Positions 38,184 to 50,589 of a DNA stretch of 64,000 bases are shown in pieces. The translations under genes and the position numbers were made by a program. The stretch covers positions 9,324 to 73,323 of the forward strand of contig CAJJDP010000082.1 in assembly GCA_905182995.1 (NCBI GenBank), given 5' to 3'. The stretch's first letter is position 1; every line of letters starts with the position of its first letter. The notes below the pieces were generated by a model. It ran no database searches, was not told the DNA's origin, and was given only the letters and a program-made list of their open reading frames with translations. Source of the stretch: Paramecium octaurelia (lineage: Eukaryota; Ciliophora; Oligohymenophorea; Peniculida; Parameciidae).

Positions 38184-39147
38184 TACAATAAATACATTAA
38201 AATTATTAAGAATATTAAAATTATCAATTCTTAACTTAAATATTTAACAAAATCCATCATTAAATGATCTCTACGGCAAGGTGGTATTTTCAAATATGAT
38301 GTTAATTAGAGCATACTTTTCGAATTTGGTTTATTCTTGTAATTTTCAAATATTTTTTGATAATTGAGTTAGTAGGAGTAAAAATAATTATTTCGACAAT
38401 AATAATTTAATTCTAATTCTTAAACATCAATTGATATATATATCCAACATATATTATGGTGTTTATATTATATTAGTTAACAATTTCATGTAAATACTTA
38501 TTTTAATATGAAATCTGAATATATTTTCCTAATCATATATAATGTAAGATCTTAAAACTCAATTTACCCTATTTCGCTTTTGAAAATATTTCAAAAAAAA
38601 TAATTTACTTTAAATTAATCCTTACAACTGCCAATAATTCCCTTTTATCAAAGTGTCATGTCTCTAAAATATTAATTAGAAGACATCTTTTATTTTTCAG
38701 CTAATATTTTCCGTATTTTTCCATTTATTATTTAAGCAATGTAAATAAGTAATAGGATTTCAAAATAAATTTTATTTAGATATAAAGTTTCGTAAAACAC
38801 AAAATATGATAATTCACTATGTAATAACATAGTATTGCCTATATGAAAAATTTTCAATAGGTTTCACTATTATTTTAAGTTAAGAACATGAAATTAATAG
38901 AAAAAAATATTGAACTATGGTAGAAACAAAACACGTTTATTAGTATTCTAAATAAAATGTATTGATATCTTAATTCTTATTGATTTCATTAGACCATAGA
39001 GGCATAAGATGAGAAGTGTGATTTGAATAAGCAATCGTAAATCTATATGAAATTGATAAATTTATAGAGTTAGATTTATCCAAATATGCATAGGAGAAGA
39101 AAGAATTATTTAATATCTAATTAATAGATTAATTCTTGAATAACTAA
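38184..39147. other. 0.96-kb intergenic region
   Basis: AT-rich sequence between convergent genes. No gene or repeat recognised. Confidence 0.5.
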
Positions 39148-39446
39148 TCATTTCTTGGCTTATTTCTTGCTATCCTTTTTGGGAGCCTTCTTTGTGACTT
39201 TTTTAGTTGCTTGCTTTGGTTTAGCTGCTTGCTTTCCTTATTTTTTGGGTGTTGTTGCAGCAACTGGTGTTGCGGTGGTAGGGGCAGGTGTTGTAGTTGT
39301 CACTGGGGCTGGTGCTGGAGTAGCATCAGTGGTCTTTTTAGTGACTTTCTTAACATTCTTTGTAGCTTCTACAATAAATTAAATAATTGACTTGGTGTTC
39401 CAGCCTTCTTGGCTCCCTTGTTTCCCTTTGTTGCTCCTTTTGCCAT
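39148..39446 (-). CDS. Small Lys/Ala/Pro/Thr-rich basic protein, histone H1-like
   Basis: Predicted 91 aa, beginning MAKGATKGNKGAKKAG and ending in a run of KK pairs (KKVTKKAPKKDSKKQAKK), with a central Thr/Ala/Pro linker (TTTTPAPTTATPVAATTP). This composition is that of the short, globular-domain-free H1 linker histones of ciliates and bacteria-like H1 tails. One 23-nt intron (GTCAAT...TTGTAG) restores the frame and yields 92 codons. Expected to bind linker DNA in the nucleus. The identity rests on composition only. Confidence 0.7.
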
Positions 39447-39888
39447 TTTAATTATGTTTTCTTATTTTATTATTAATTTTTTGTTATAAGCTTTAAATTC
39501 GAATTATTAAATTTCGTTAATTTCATTGGTTTATTTGTGATATTTTTGGATAATGATATTGCTTATCTTTAATTTACAAATATCCAATTCTGCACATCCT
39601 CTTCCTGGTAGTTTATTTTAAACATCATTTAATTTCAAAATTTCCCCAACTCGAGCACCTCAAAATGTAAATAATTTTCCTTAATTTGCCACTTTAAAGC
39701 ATGAAATCATTATGAAAGTCTAGAGCTTAGAGTAATCTTATGTTAATCTTCTGAATTTGCTCCATTTCGAATATTGAAACAAAGTTTAAAGTGGAATTTT
39801 AAAAAAATTTGTTTATACAAAAAAAGTAATAATAAATTTATTTTTTGATTTTCGAATGAAATTAATTTAATTATTTAATAAATTATTA
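39447..39888. other. Intergenic region, 440 bp
   Basis: AT-rich; probably the promoter of the minus-strand H1-like gene. Nothing else recognised. Confidence 0.5.
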
Positions 39889-42262
39889 TCAACTTATTTT
39901 CGAACTCCTTCTCGTTATTAAGAACCTTTCCACAGCTTCAGCTAAGGTTGGTCCACCACACTCAAGTACAGCATTAATTACATCAGCCATATTCTGTTTA
40001 CCATTTAAAACCACTTTCTCAAGTTATTAGATTTCTTATTCAAGAGATTATTGCCTCTATTCACTCAATTTAACAATGTTCTTTCTCTTAATATCATATT
40101 GATTACTTTATAGATGCCTAGTTCCTTCTACAAACTCTCAAGCTTGACTTAATCCTTTCTATTTTGGTGGACTAAATTTACTTTAATTTATAAAATACCC
40201 AAAGATTGATTTTCCTATTTAAGATTTGCATTAAGAGTAGATTATTGATTAATAAGAGATGTCAAATCTAGGTTCTGGTTATCAGGTATTGATAAATGCG
40301 AATTGATTTAGGTTTTTAGAATTTCAATTTCTAAAGTCCTACTACTAAATTCATTATATACTTTGACTTTATTTCTTTATTACTTTCAATTAATTTTTAT
40401 TTTAACTAATTAATTTCTTATTGTAATTGCGAATTAATTTGCTATCTTTCCTCTAGAGATTCTGATTGCTGTTTTCCACACGATTCCTAAAATAGTAGTT
40501 TTTATCTTGTTTATATTAATTCCTGATAATAATTATCAATTTCAATTCTATAAATTTTCATGGTATTCATCTTTTATTGTAAATGATAATTATTTTATTC
40601 TTCTGAGTGATCCTATAGATTTAAATCTTGAGATGATTATTGATTAACTTGTTAATGTAGTAATTACTGCTCTAAGGTATTAATTTTGAATTGTTTTTCT
40701 TAAATATCCTTTAAGTATTCACTGTTTTCAATCTTTCTATTGTTAGCCTCTTTTCTAATTTATTCTAAATCCATTTGTAATTGAATATTTTCCCTCTTAG
40801 TTATCTCTAATTCTATTTTGCCTAATTCGGTTTCCTTTTAAATGAACTCAATCTCTTTCTACTTCTACTCTAGTTCTTTCTTAATAAATTCGTATTCTTT
40901 ATTTATTATAAAGGTGTTGTTGGAGCTATCGTAATTTTTAATCTAGACCTTTTTATATTCGTTTCTAAGTTTTGTATAAGTCTCTGATAATAAATTAAAC
41001 GTTGCTTCACTTTTTATTAATTGCTCTTTCAAATCCTAATTCTCTAAGGACAATCTCTATATCTAATATTACATTTATTGATTTTCATTTAATAATTGCT
41101 GAATTGATACTTATTGATACTCTTTCAAATCCATTTCTAGTTATCTGCTTGTAAAGAACCCAGCTTCTAGATATTTTTAACTATTTTTCCCTTAATCCTC
41201 TGTTGCTGCTGGTCTTTTATTGCAATTTCTTTATTATTTCGCAGTTCCTTTGATTGCATCGTTATCTTCATTTTAATGGATTCTGATTTTTGCTCTTGAA
41301 TCAAATCCATTAGGACTTTTCTGTACTATCCTTAGTCCTTATTCCCTTGCACCTTGCTTTGAATCACTATAAGTAGATTTTGAATGAATTTATGTTTTAT
41401 AATGCTCTAATAATCCAGAAGACTTTTAAATTTTCTGTTTTTTGGCGAGTTTACTGTCTTTTGGTGTTTAGAATCTTCGAGAGTTTATTGTTTCGAGATG
41501 TGCTTTTGGAATATCATCTATTTTTTCATCCTCCAATTATTTCTATTATTCTATCGGCTTATTATCAATATATTCTTATTTGCTTTGCAGAATATAGTTC
41601 TATTCTGAAGAAGGCGCATTGATTAATCTATTTTCAATCTGTTGATCTATCTCATTAGGTACTCTATTAGCTGTTTATTAAGATAATTTTATAAATAATG
41701 GTTATTCTCTTATGGGATTAGTCTATTGAATTTCTTTAGTTTGTGTTTACTCAAATTAGTTCCAACCTAAACTCATCTCAACATAAGCTTCCTGATCATA
41801 CCTACTCTGTATTGTAATGTTATCGATGATGACAGGAAGGCTGTTTTCAATGTAAAATCCTAAATTGATTGTGGCTTCTCCGAAAATAATTTAGCCATCA
41901 TATATCTACAGTCTCAACTACGATTATATCAATAACTAAACTTACATTCCCTTTATCAAAGTATTATATATTTAAATCAATTTTTTCTCTAATTTCTTGG
42001 ATATCTCTACATCTACATTTCAATAATGACTTCAAAGGAGTTGACGATAAGTCTATTATAAATATCTCATACTATGAATAAATTAGATCGAACAGAATTC
42101 TGTCATTGAATTAATATAAAATTAGATTGTCCTCACCTCTAACTATAATTGCAGCATTTTAAATAATAAATGTTAATGTATAGAATTAAGTGCTGTAAAT
42201 TAAAATTTAAAGGGTTTTTCAATCTACCCTAAATCATATCTAATAGTTAGGTTACCAATCAT
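39889..42262 (-). CDS. C2-like domain plus long coiled-coil protein
   Basis: Predicted 753 aa. Residues about 1-140 look like a C2-type beta-sandwich (MIGNLTIRYDLGTQFYTLTF, LYQFNDRILFDLIY, LRLQIYDGQIIFGEATINLG). After a Gln/Ser/Lys linker, residues about 330-700 are an almost unbroken Gln/Glu/Lys/Leu coiled coil. A compact C-terminal piece (MADVINAVLECGGPTLAEAV) follows. Four introns (42193-42227, 41918-41945, 40361-40383, 40116-40141) give exactly 754 codons; the start is the one that brings the first C2 strands into frame. A membrane- or tubulin-binding C2 with a coiled-coil rod is typical of basal-body and ciliary proteins, but I cannot name the family. Confidence 0.7.
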
Positions 42263-42609
42263 TAATAACTAATTTTTATGGATAAAGCTAAGTTAAGTTT
42301 ACAAAAAATAATAGAATATTTTTATGAAAATCTATTTATTCAAGAATTCTACTCAATTTATCAATTATTATTTTGCATTCCACCAATTTCTTATTTGTAA
42401 TTTAGCTAGTTTCATACTATTCTTGTTTATATCACTCTTTTTGTGGAACTTTGCGAATTAGAAAATATTTGTTATCAAATTACAATAAGTCATTTTGGGT
42501 TCTATAATGACTTTGAGATTTTGTAGCAAAAATGAGGATATTAACAAAAGGCATTTGATGAAATACAATATTAAAATTTAATTATATATAGTTAAAAAAA
42601 ATTTAAATT
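42263..42609. other. Intergenic region between divergent genes, 347 bp
   Basis: AT-rich, presumably both promoters. Nothing else recognised. Confidence 0.5.
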
Positions 42610-43403
42610 ATGAATTCAACAACTCCAAAATCAAGTGGAATCAATTACGCAAGTATAATTTAATTATAAAATGATGGTAGAATTAAGAAAGCAACGATCT
42701 AACTAAGACACATTACCAAAATCAATGTCAACCAATATAAAAATGGATATTAATTAGGTTTAATAATTTGGAGGGATCAAACATAGAAGCACTTCTTAGC
42801 ATAACATAAATGAAATGGCATAGATAGAGTTATTTGATTAATGTTTAGAAAAGCAAGCAAATTAAAATGAGTTTTTAGTGTTCCTTGATCGTCAGATGCA
42901 ATACTTTAGTCAAAACACTCCTGTATATATTTAATTAACAAGCTTAGCAAAATTATTCTTCATTTCGAGTTACTAATAAGGCAATTTAGGAAGAGAAGAA
43001 AAAATTATAAGTGGAACTCTAAAAATATAATTAAGAAAATGCCTTCCTGATTAAGGAAATAAAGGATTTAAATAAAACTAAGCAAATGCTTGTAAAGAGA
43101 TATGACGCTTTATAGAGTTTAATTTTAAAAGAGCGATTGAACAATCAGCAAAAAGTTCGTTAATTCAGCAATCCAAAATTTCAACATTTTTTCAATCAAA
43201 TTTCACCAGTTTAAGAGACAATATCTTCATTGACAGATGAGAGAGTATTAAAATTCATATAATCCTTTTAGTTTGAGAGTAATACTACATCACTAGATTC
43301 TTCTTTGTCATATGAGGATGATCAATCATCTGCATCATAATTGTTAGATTTATTATAGAAAAATTCCAAACATAGATTTAATTTTCAAAAGCAAATGGTA
43401 TGA
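42610..43403 (+). CDS. Unrecognised coiled-coil protein
   Basis: Predicted 246 aa; product not recognised. The N-terminal third is polar (FGGIKHRSTSQHNINEMAQI). A Gln/Glu/Lys coiled coil lies at about residues 100-160 (EEKKKLQVELQKYNQENAFL), and a Ser-rich tail contains an acidic patch (SSLSYEDDQSSAS). Two introns (28 nt near 42648-42675 and 25 nt near 42924-42948) give exactly 247 codons. The first frame would otherwise stop early, so the intron calls matter. Confidence 0.65.
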
Positions 43404-43506
43404 TTGCATTTAATTATTTTGTTTTCTTTTTTTTCAATTTTTGTAAAAAATCTCATATGACTTAATTAAAACTTGAGGGTAATAATTTTTAATAAACATA
43501 AATATA

Positions 43507-44472
43507 TCATTTATTTATGATGCCACAGGCAATTTCTTTTAAAAATCCTTTATTGTCTGTGACTTCTCTATCGGTTTCCCAATTCTTAAGTCTGCTTTTC
43601 ATTTTTTTTAACTGTTTTTTCATTTCTACTATTTTTGGCTCAAAATCTGATGGGAATTTAAATTTTTCATCATTTTGTTCTTGTATTAGATCTTTGATTT
43701 TTTTGTTGCTGTCTAAAAACTATTTTATATATTCCTTTTGAATAAGAGATGGTAATTTAAAATTTAGAAAGTGTTAATGTTTCGATGCAGTTTGTTAGAT
43801 TGATTTTTTGACAAAAATAAGTGAGGGAGATCTTGATTATTTTAATTTTTCAAACGTAGATATTGGAAATAGTTATAAATTTTCAGAGCTTTAATTCTTT
43901 CCTGTTGTCTGTTGAGGTGGAGATTAGAGAATTTGTTTCTTTTTATTTAATATATTTTCATAGACGGCCTTTTTATATTCTTCAAATTAAGGTTAGATAG
44001 ATTGATCTTATGAGAGTAAGAGACTTTATCTTTCCGTAGTTGTCTAAATTACTTTCATTCGCAATTCAGCATTAGATCGACTCCTTTACTTATCTAAATA
44101 AGTAACATTGATTACTCATATGTCGATCTTCTAGGGAAAGTCTTTTGTGTGGTAATTTCAACTTCATGGGATCATGCTGTATCCATTTTTCTTTTACAGT
44201 CTCAGGGACTTATTAGATGTTTTATCTTTTTGGAGTGGAGTATTTGTCTCCTTAAACTAATCTGTTCATTCTGTCTCTTTCATTAATGAAAGGAATAAAA
44301 ATCGAGTCTCCTTGCTTTGGTTCATTCTAATACTCTAATCAAAATTATGGTTTTAAGTTGTACTATCGTTTTCGTTGTTCTAAAGAGTCATTAGTATGGG
44401 CATAGCACCAGGAACGTTATTAGATTAAGGTACTGAAAGTGCACATTTGGCTCTAATTATGCCTATACTCAT
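43507..44472 (-). CDS. Unrecognised basic Gln/Ser-rich protein
   Basis: Predicted 304 aa; product not recognised. It has a hydrophobic start (MSIGIIRAKCALSV), a middle part rich in Lys/Gln/Ser/Pro, and a C-terminal helical segment (IVEMKKQLKKMKSRLKNWET). Two introns (44335-44363 and 44094-44115) give exactly 305 codons. It is transcribed in the same direction as the EF-hand gene, whose stop lies 130 bp upstream of this start. I see no catalytic motif or membrane helix. Confidence 0.65.
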
Positions 44473-44602
44473 GGGAAAAATAATAAATATTAATATTTGT
44501 TTAATTTACTAAGTTGGCCAATCATTTTGTTATTTTTAAATTGTTTGAAGTTTGAAGATAGAATTTAGAAATGTTATATTAAATATTTAATTTGATTATA
44601 AT

Positions 44603-47600
44603 TCATTGATAAAAGTTCTCATACTTTTTTAAGATTTCATCAAACTCAACATAATTGAATTCGATGCCCTAATATGCAAATCTAAAATGATATCAATAAA
44701 CAATAAAACCTCTTGCAAATTACTCTAAATTGATCATCAGTCAAAGGTAATTTGTGAAAGTCCATAATAGATCTAAATCTAGTAAAAGTGATTTTGCCAG
44801 ATTTTGTTTTATCCTAAACATTCCTATCAAATAATTTACCTTATCTTGAAAGTGAGGTTTAAGTAAAATCCTATGCTTTCTCACAACTTCGCCAAGTCTT
44901 AACATAATCGCATGCAAAGCTTCTTCCTCATCTTAAGTCAAAGCATCCCTAGGATCAAGGAAAGTGGGAATTACATGAACAGGTGGTTTCATTAATGGAT
45001 CCTTATCTAATCCCTAGAAACATTTTCAATAGATAAATTACTGTCTTAGTAAATACGATTTCCACATCATCAATAAACTTAGCGTAATTCACTCTGATTG
45101 GATCTTCTGGTACAACATACATGGTTTCCAATAAATCCAAACTTTCTTAATCTAAATCTATCTTCATCTGACTAAGGACTCCTCTAAACTTATTTGTAGG
45201 CATCATTCCTTTTCTCAGAGGATCAAAGTCTTTGAAATAATCCCCCAATCTCAATCTCTTCACCTTGACAGCCACTTTAATCTACTCTAATAACACAGAA
45301 GGTTATAACTATTTATAAGGAAAGTGTGTACTTTTTCTTTCTCTTTTGGCTAAACACCAACATAAGCCTAAGATGCTCCAGACTCTGTTAGTATTTCCAA
45401 TGGTGGTTAAGTGTCATTTATAAATTGAACATATCTGATATCACCATCATCTTCTGCAGCATAGATCTTTACAACTGCCTAAAATTCTTCATCAGATAAA
45501 ATAAAATTAACAGTAGCCAATGTCTATCTAAATTGTTTTGGGGACACCTTATTTCTACCCAACTTGTCCCAATCTTAAAAGAATTGTTTAATATCAAGTC
45601 TAGTAGCTTTACAGAAATATTAGAATTTCTTTTTCACTACTTCAGCTACCTGTCTATCTCTTTCAGTAATAGAGACTCTACCATAATTGTATTGAGTAGA
45701 CATTTATGGTATATCTTCTGATGGACTGACTTTCTCCAGATTTTTAGTAGTGAACACCTAATCTACTTAATCTGTAAACTCTTTCCAAAATACAAATCCT
45801 TACTTGTCCTTACATCCGAAATTGTACAGAATCAATTAAAATTCTGCATCTGATAAGAGTATCTTAGCCATGCTTAATCCTTTTCTCAATTAAGTGACTG
45901 TTATTGTACCACTTCTTAATTTATCAAAATCTCGAAGAAATTCTGCAATTCTCTATCTTTATTCTTTGACTATTCTTCTCAATTTGGCCATCAAATCTTC
46001 AAAGTCATTAGGTTGATCATTTCTAATAAATGCCTAACTCAAATTATCTGATTTAACATAATTTTTAAAGGCATCTGCATGTGATCTACTAATAGCAACT
46101 CCCTCATCTGATTAATCTACAATTCTGCAAAAATCATAGTAATTGACTTCATTTAAATTTGCTTTATCTACAAATCTCTTTAATAAGAGGTTTAGTGAAA
46201 CTGGGTCAGGAAATAGATTGAATTGATTCAGAATTCTCAAAAATTGATTGGTTGTAATATAACCTTATTTAGTCTTATCAAAATCTTCAAAAACGGGTTT
46301 TAATAGTACTCTCTTATTTTGGATTGCTTATTTGTATTTCATAAGTAACTCATCCAATTAAATTGCCTCCTATTCTGTCATCTATAAATATCTTCTTCTT
46401 GCAGGTAGAGTCGTAGAGTCATCTATTTAAGGAACCTAAGCTTATGGCTCCTTATCAATACCCTTAATTGTAAATATCTTATCGACATCCTCACAAAACT
46501 AATTATAATCCACTTAACCATTTGGAATCTTGTCGATCTTGTATTAATTCAACAGCAATTAGATTTCTTTTTCAGAAACTGGAATATTTTGAATATGCAA
46601 GATTCTAGCAAACTATATTCATTTATTGATTTCATACTTAGGATTCAGTTACCAAACCTTTTCTCAAAGGATCAAAATCTTTAAAGAACTCTCTTATTCT
46701 GATTCTTTTCATAACAACATCTCCTTAAATCTTTTTCAATACTTGATTCAATGTATTAATATTATCTGTCAGCTTTTTTGATGTGAATAATGTGGAAATC
46801 AAATCCAAACCCTCTTTGTCCTCTATAAAGTCATCATCTGGGTGAATCTATAACATTATTTTCTCATTTTACATCTTTTGGATTCTGTTTGATTCCTGTG
46901 ATCACTCCACTCAGCATTTCTTACACATTATCAACATCATCACAAAACTTTACATAATTAACTTCCTTAGGATTTCCATTATCTATATATTATCTTATAA
47001 GTAATTGCAGATATTGATCTTTTGGCAACAATCCTAATTAATTTAGAACTCTCGAAAATTAATCAATTGTAATATGTGAACATGCAGTCCTATCAAAGTC
47101 TTAAAATGGCTGTTTCAAGAATATTCTTTTTGTAGCAATCTTTCTTTTTATGGCCTACATTAATCTTTTTACAGTATCCTCCTCATCTCGATTGAAAATC
47201 TAAATATTAACATCTTTATACTTGAGGCGCTTAAAATACCTGAGCCTTTGCTTCATTATTCAGAAATTGCTCTTCAAGTTTATTACAAAATGTCGTATAT
47301 TATATTAGCCCATCATTTAATTTGTATCTTCGAATGATTTCCTCTATATCCTCCTTTGTAAAATGAAAATTTATCATAGAAAGAGCAGAACGAAACTAGA
47401 GATCAATCATAATGCATTACCTTGTCCTCTGTCACCCAACCCTTTCTTAATCGATCAAAATCAGTAAAGAATTCCCTGACTCTAATTTGCCTTTTATATA
47501 CATCTTATTGCAATCTTGTCTCTATATCTTGCTAGACATAAGTTCCAACTAAAACTTTGAATAAGACCATTTTACTTATAGATTGCCCTGTAGAAACAAA

Positions 47601-47612
47601 TGCTGTGGCCAT
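44603..47612 (-). CDS. EF-hand-repeat protein, EFCAB6-like
   Basis: Predicted about 936 aa made of about eight units of roughly 115 residues, each with the motif F-F-x-D-F-D-x-L-R-x-G-x-(V/I)-T followed by (Q/N)F-x-R-x-L and ending N-Y-x-x-F-x-x-D-(V/I)-D (for example FFTDFDRLRKGWVT, FEDFDKTKQGYIT, FLRDFDKLRSGTIT). This is the repeat plan of EFCAB6-type proteins, often found in cilia. The loops keep the first two Asp but replace the third ligand and the following Gly by Leu/Arg/Lys, so most units probably do not bind calcium. Eight introns (19-28 nt) give exactly 937 codons; the second one (19 nt, or alternatively about 40 nt) is uncertain. Confidence 0.78.
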
Positions 47613-48646
47613 CCTTCTGTTATTTTTGAGTATATATATTAATTAATTAATTGCCTTTAGATGCATCATAATATTTATAATTTCTCAAATTTCAAAATCA
47701 CTACTGCCATCTAATATCATTCTTAACATCTACATTAAATGCTCAAAATTATTTTCAAAATAATATTAATTAAAATAACTAAACTTCGAGTCCAAATATG
47801 CTTCCTCAAAGAACAGTGTAGAACAAAAAAATATAGTTTGTCAATTATGTAACTTTACCAATTTTGAGACAAATTTAACAGCAAAGCTTATAAAATGGGG
47901 AAAAAAAGATTGAAAAAGATAAATGATAATTGAGCATTCCTTTTTATGTGAATTATAATTAAAAAGCATTTTCTTAAAATTTTCATCTCAAAAGCGAAAT
48001 TTTAGTATTTTGTAGAAAATTCAATAGCAATAGTCTCATATGAATGAAAACTATCTCAAATTAAATTAGATTTCGTTTACAACAAATAGTCAACTAATTC
48101 AGTCTAAACTTCAATTAACATCATAATTAATATAATATATTGATTAAATTCTATTTTAGATTTATGAAGACTTGTTTTTTTAATTCAAATCATATATATA
48201 AGTTAACATTCATGCATCTAATAATTACTTCCTGTTTATTAATAATCAGGATATTATACAATTAGCTACCTTATGTAAGAAGTTTAAATTATGAAAATTA
48301 ACAAATTAACTTTTGACCCAGTTTTTGGGTATTCAACTACAAAGTGTGCTAAATAAATAGCCATTTCACAATTCGTTTTACATAATTTAATTCTTTTTAT
48401 AATAGCCTTCGATTCAATTTATTTTATTTTAAGGATATGATAATATTTTATAAAATTCACAAATTTACCTTCTACAAACAGGGTTTTACAAAATAAGAAA
48501 ATATTAATTCCAAGATGATGGATGTATAAATAATTCTTTCGATTTTATCACATAATATTAATACTTAATATAGTATTTTTAAATAAAGAATTTGAAATTG
48601 TAATTAAATAATAAGATATAAATTTTAAATAAATTATATATATAAG
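47613..48646. other. 1.0-kb intergenic region
   Basis: AT-rich; the right part lies downstream of the helix-turn-helix gene and the left part upstream of the EF-hand gene. No gene or repeat recognised. Confidence 0.5.
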
Positions 48647-49141
48647 TCATTTCTAATAAGGTTAAGTGATTGGTTGGAATATGTAGTTGGGTTACCCATA
48701 GGGTGCGAATTATTTCTTGATTTGTTCACACCATAAAGAAAGCATCATAAAATTATCATTATTTTGATTTTCCTAAATTGCTTTTTATTCATTATCTTCT
48801 TTCTAACTCTTAATGGACTTTTCTATGCAGTTTTCTGTTTTTTGACTATAAAGGTAAGTGGACATTTATGGCTGAACAGGATTTAATACAATATCATATA
48901 TTCGAATTATTTTTTTAAGTTTCCTTACTCGACTCTCTTTTTTACCAACTCTTCCCTCTCGCATATACGTGTTAATAATGGATTTACAAGTAGATAATAA
49001 TATATTATGTTGTTAGGCGACCTATTTTACATAACATAGAATTACATCTGCGATTGACTTCTTTTCATCTAAGATCTAATGAATGATTTGCTCTCTTAAT
49101 TCCTTATTTATTTTGCTATACTGTTTCTTGAGGTCCTCCAT
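48647..49141 (-). CDS. Small helix-turn-helix (homeodomain-like) protein
   Basis: Predicted 164 aa, intronless, exactly 165 codons. Residues about 20-65 form a trihelical HTH (LDEKKSIADVILCYVKQVAQ, then HNILLSTCKSIINTYMREG followed by a basic RVGKKESRVRK). This 'A-x-x-x-x-I-x-x-S-T-x-K-x-I-I' pattern is common in ciliate HTH proteins and in transposase-type DNA-binding domains. The C-terminal part is polar and ends with a Pro/Gln/Tyr-rich tail (FAPYGQPNYIFQPITQPYQK). No DDE or other catalytic domain is present, so a DNA-binding regulator is as likely as a transposon leftover. Confidence 0.65.
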
Positions 49142-49985
49142 TATTGAATTATATTTTTATTATAAGATGACAAAAATATTTTTAGAACTTAATTATATCG
49201 TAATCTTTAAATTTAAAATAAATGATCATAATTTATACAAAAGTTATCTCATACTTCTAATTTTTCTAATTACAGTTCTCATTTTCTATTTTTCAAGCCT
49301 TCTTACTCTTACAAATCCCATAAATTGTATGGAATTTTCTTTAATTAATTAATTAATGAGTCTCATTAACTGTATTTCTCTAGCTATATAATATTATAAA
49401 TTATATTAATTCTTAACTATTTAGAACGGAATATCAATATTTATGATGTACTATATTTTCACTTTTCATCCTTCTTTGAATCATCAGATTTTCTTCCCAA
49501 ATTAGTTCAATTCAAGCAAAAATTATTGAAAAAGTCTTTTGAGAACACACTAATCTAAATTCTTTGCTATAAATATCTCAAATATTAATTAAAATAATGA
49601 GTCCTAAAAATAGTAGAAAAAAGCAATTTGTTTCATAAATTTTTAACATTTTTATATCCTAATAATTTTCTTACTAAATATTGTGTTAGTCTAACGAAAA
49701 TTAACCACTTACTCTTTTGAAGATTCTCATTTATAAATCATAGATTAAAGAATTATTATTTTATGAACTCTAGTATTTTATTTCAGTACTAAAAATATCA
49801 AGCATAATAAAATTATGAATATTCTATTTTGTTAAAATAATTTATTATTTAGGCACTATAACTGAATTCATATCTGTTATTTTATTAAATTAAAATACAG
49901 TAGAAACTCGAAAGCGATAATTAAATATTATTATGGAGCTTATGGTTTGTTTTCAACTTTTTTTTCTTTAATTAAATAATACATA
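49142..49985. other. Intergenic region, 840 bp
   Basis: AT-rich with no supportable gene. The left end is the probable promoter of the HTH gene. Confidence 0.5.
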
Positions 49986-50470
49986 ATGCCATATAATTAT
50001 CCATTCAAAGTGATTCTTATAGGTGACTCAGTTATTGAAAATGAGTTAATTCTTAAGCCATTGAAAAATCTAGATTTTACACTCGTTTATTGATTAACAT
50101 TCTATATAAAATGAAAAGATGACTGTTTATTTAGAGCTTTAGATAAAAAATTATCAAATTAGATTGATTAAACATAAGTTTACAATTTTGAATATTGTAT
50201 TCATAGTAAAGACGCGCTTTATTTCATATAATAAGGTAATGTAGTAGGCAAAGGAATGTGGAATTGAATTTTTTGAAATCAGTTTTCAATAGAAAAGAAT
50301 GTTGAAGAGATTTATATAAGGATGGCTTAAATGATATATGGAAAAATTCAATCAAGGATAAATTGACATTTTATTGGAAAATTTTGGGATCAAAATAGGT
50401 AGAGAATAAAGGGGACATTCTCATGGGAATTACAATATTGCTATATTTAATGTAACTGCAATAAAATTAA
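49986..50470 (+). pseudogene. Rab-type small GTPase pseudogene
   Basis: The start reads MPYNYPFKVILIGDS, the beta-1 strand and P-loop entry of a Rab GTPase, but the GKS/T part of the P-loop is lost. About 230 bp later come AKECGIEFFEIS and, in another frame, VEEIYIRMAQMIYGKI, which match the Rab 'A-x-E-x-G-x-x-F-x-E-(T/I)-S … NVEE-x-F' region and the last helix. Switch I, switch II (WDTAGQE) and NKxD cannot be found in order. Several frame changes and the loss of central motifs show a decayed host gene copy. Confidence 0.6.
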
Positions 50471-50589
50471 CATGATGGAGAAAATAAAATACTTGTTGGT
50501 TAAAATTTGATATTATATAAGTGCTATCATTTTATGGTACAGTTTAATCTATTTCATCGTTGCATTATTATAATATAAAGTTTATAATT

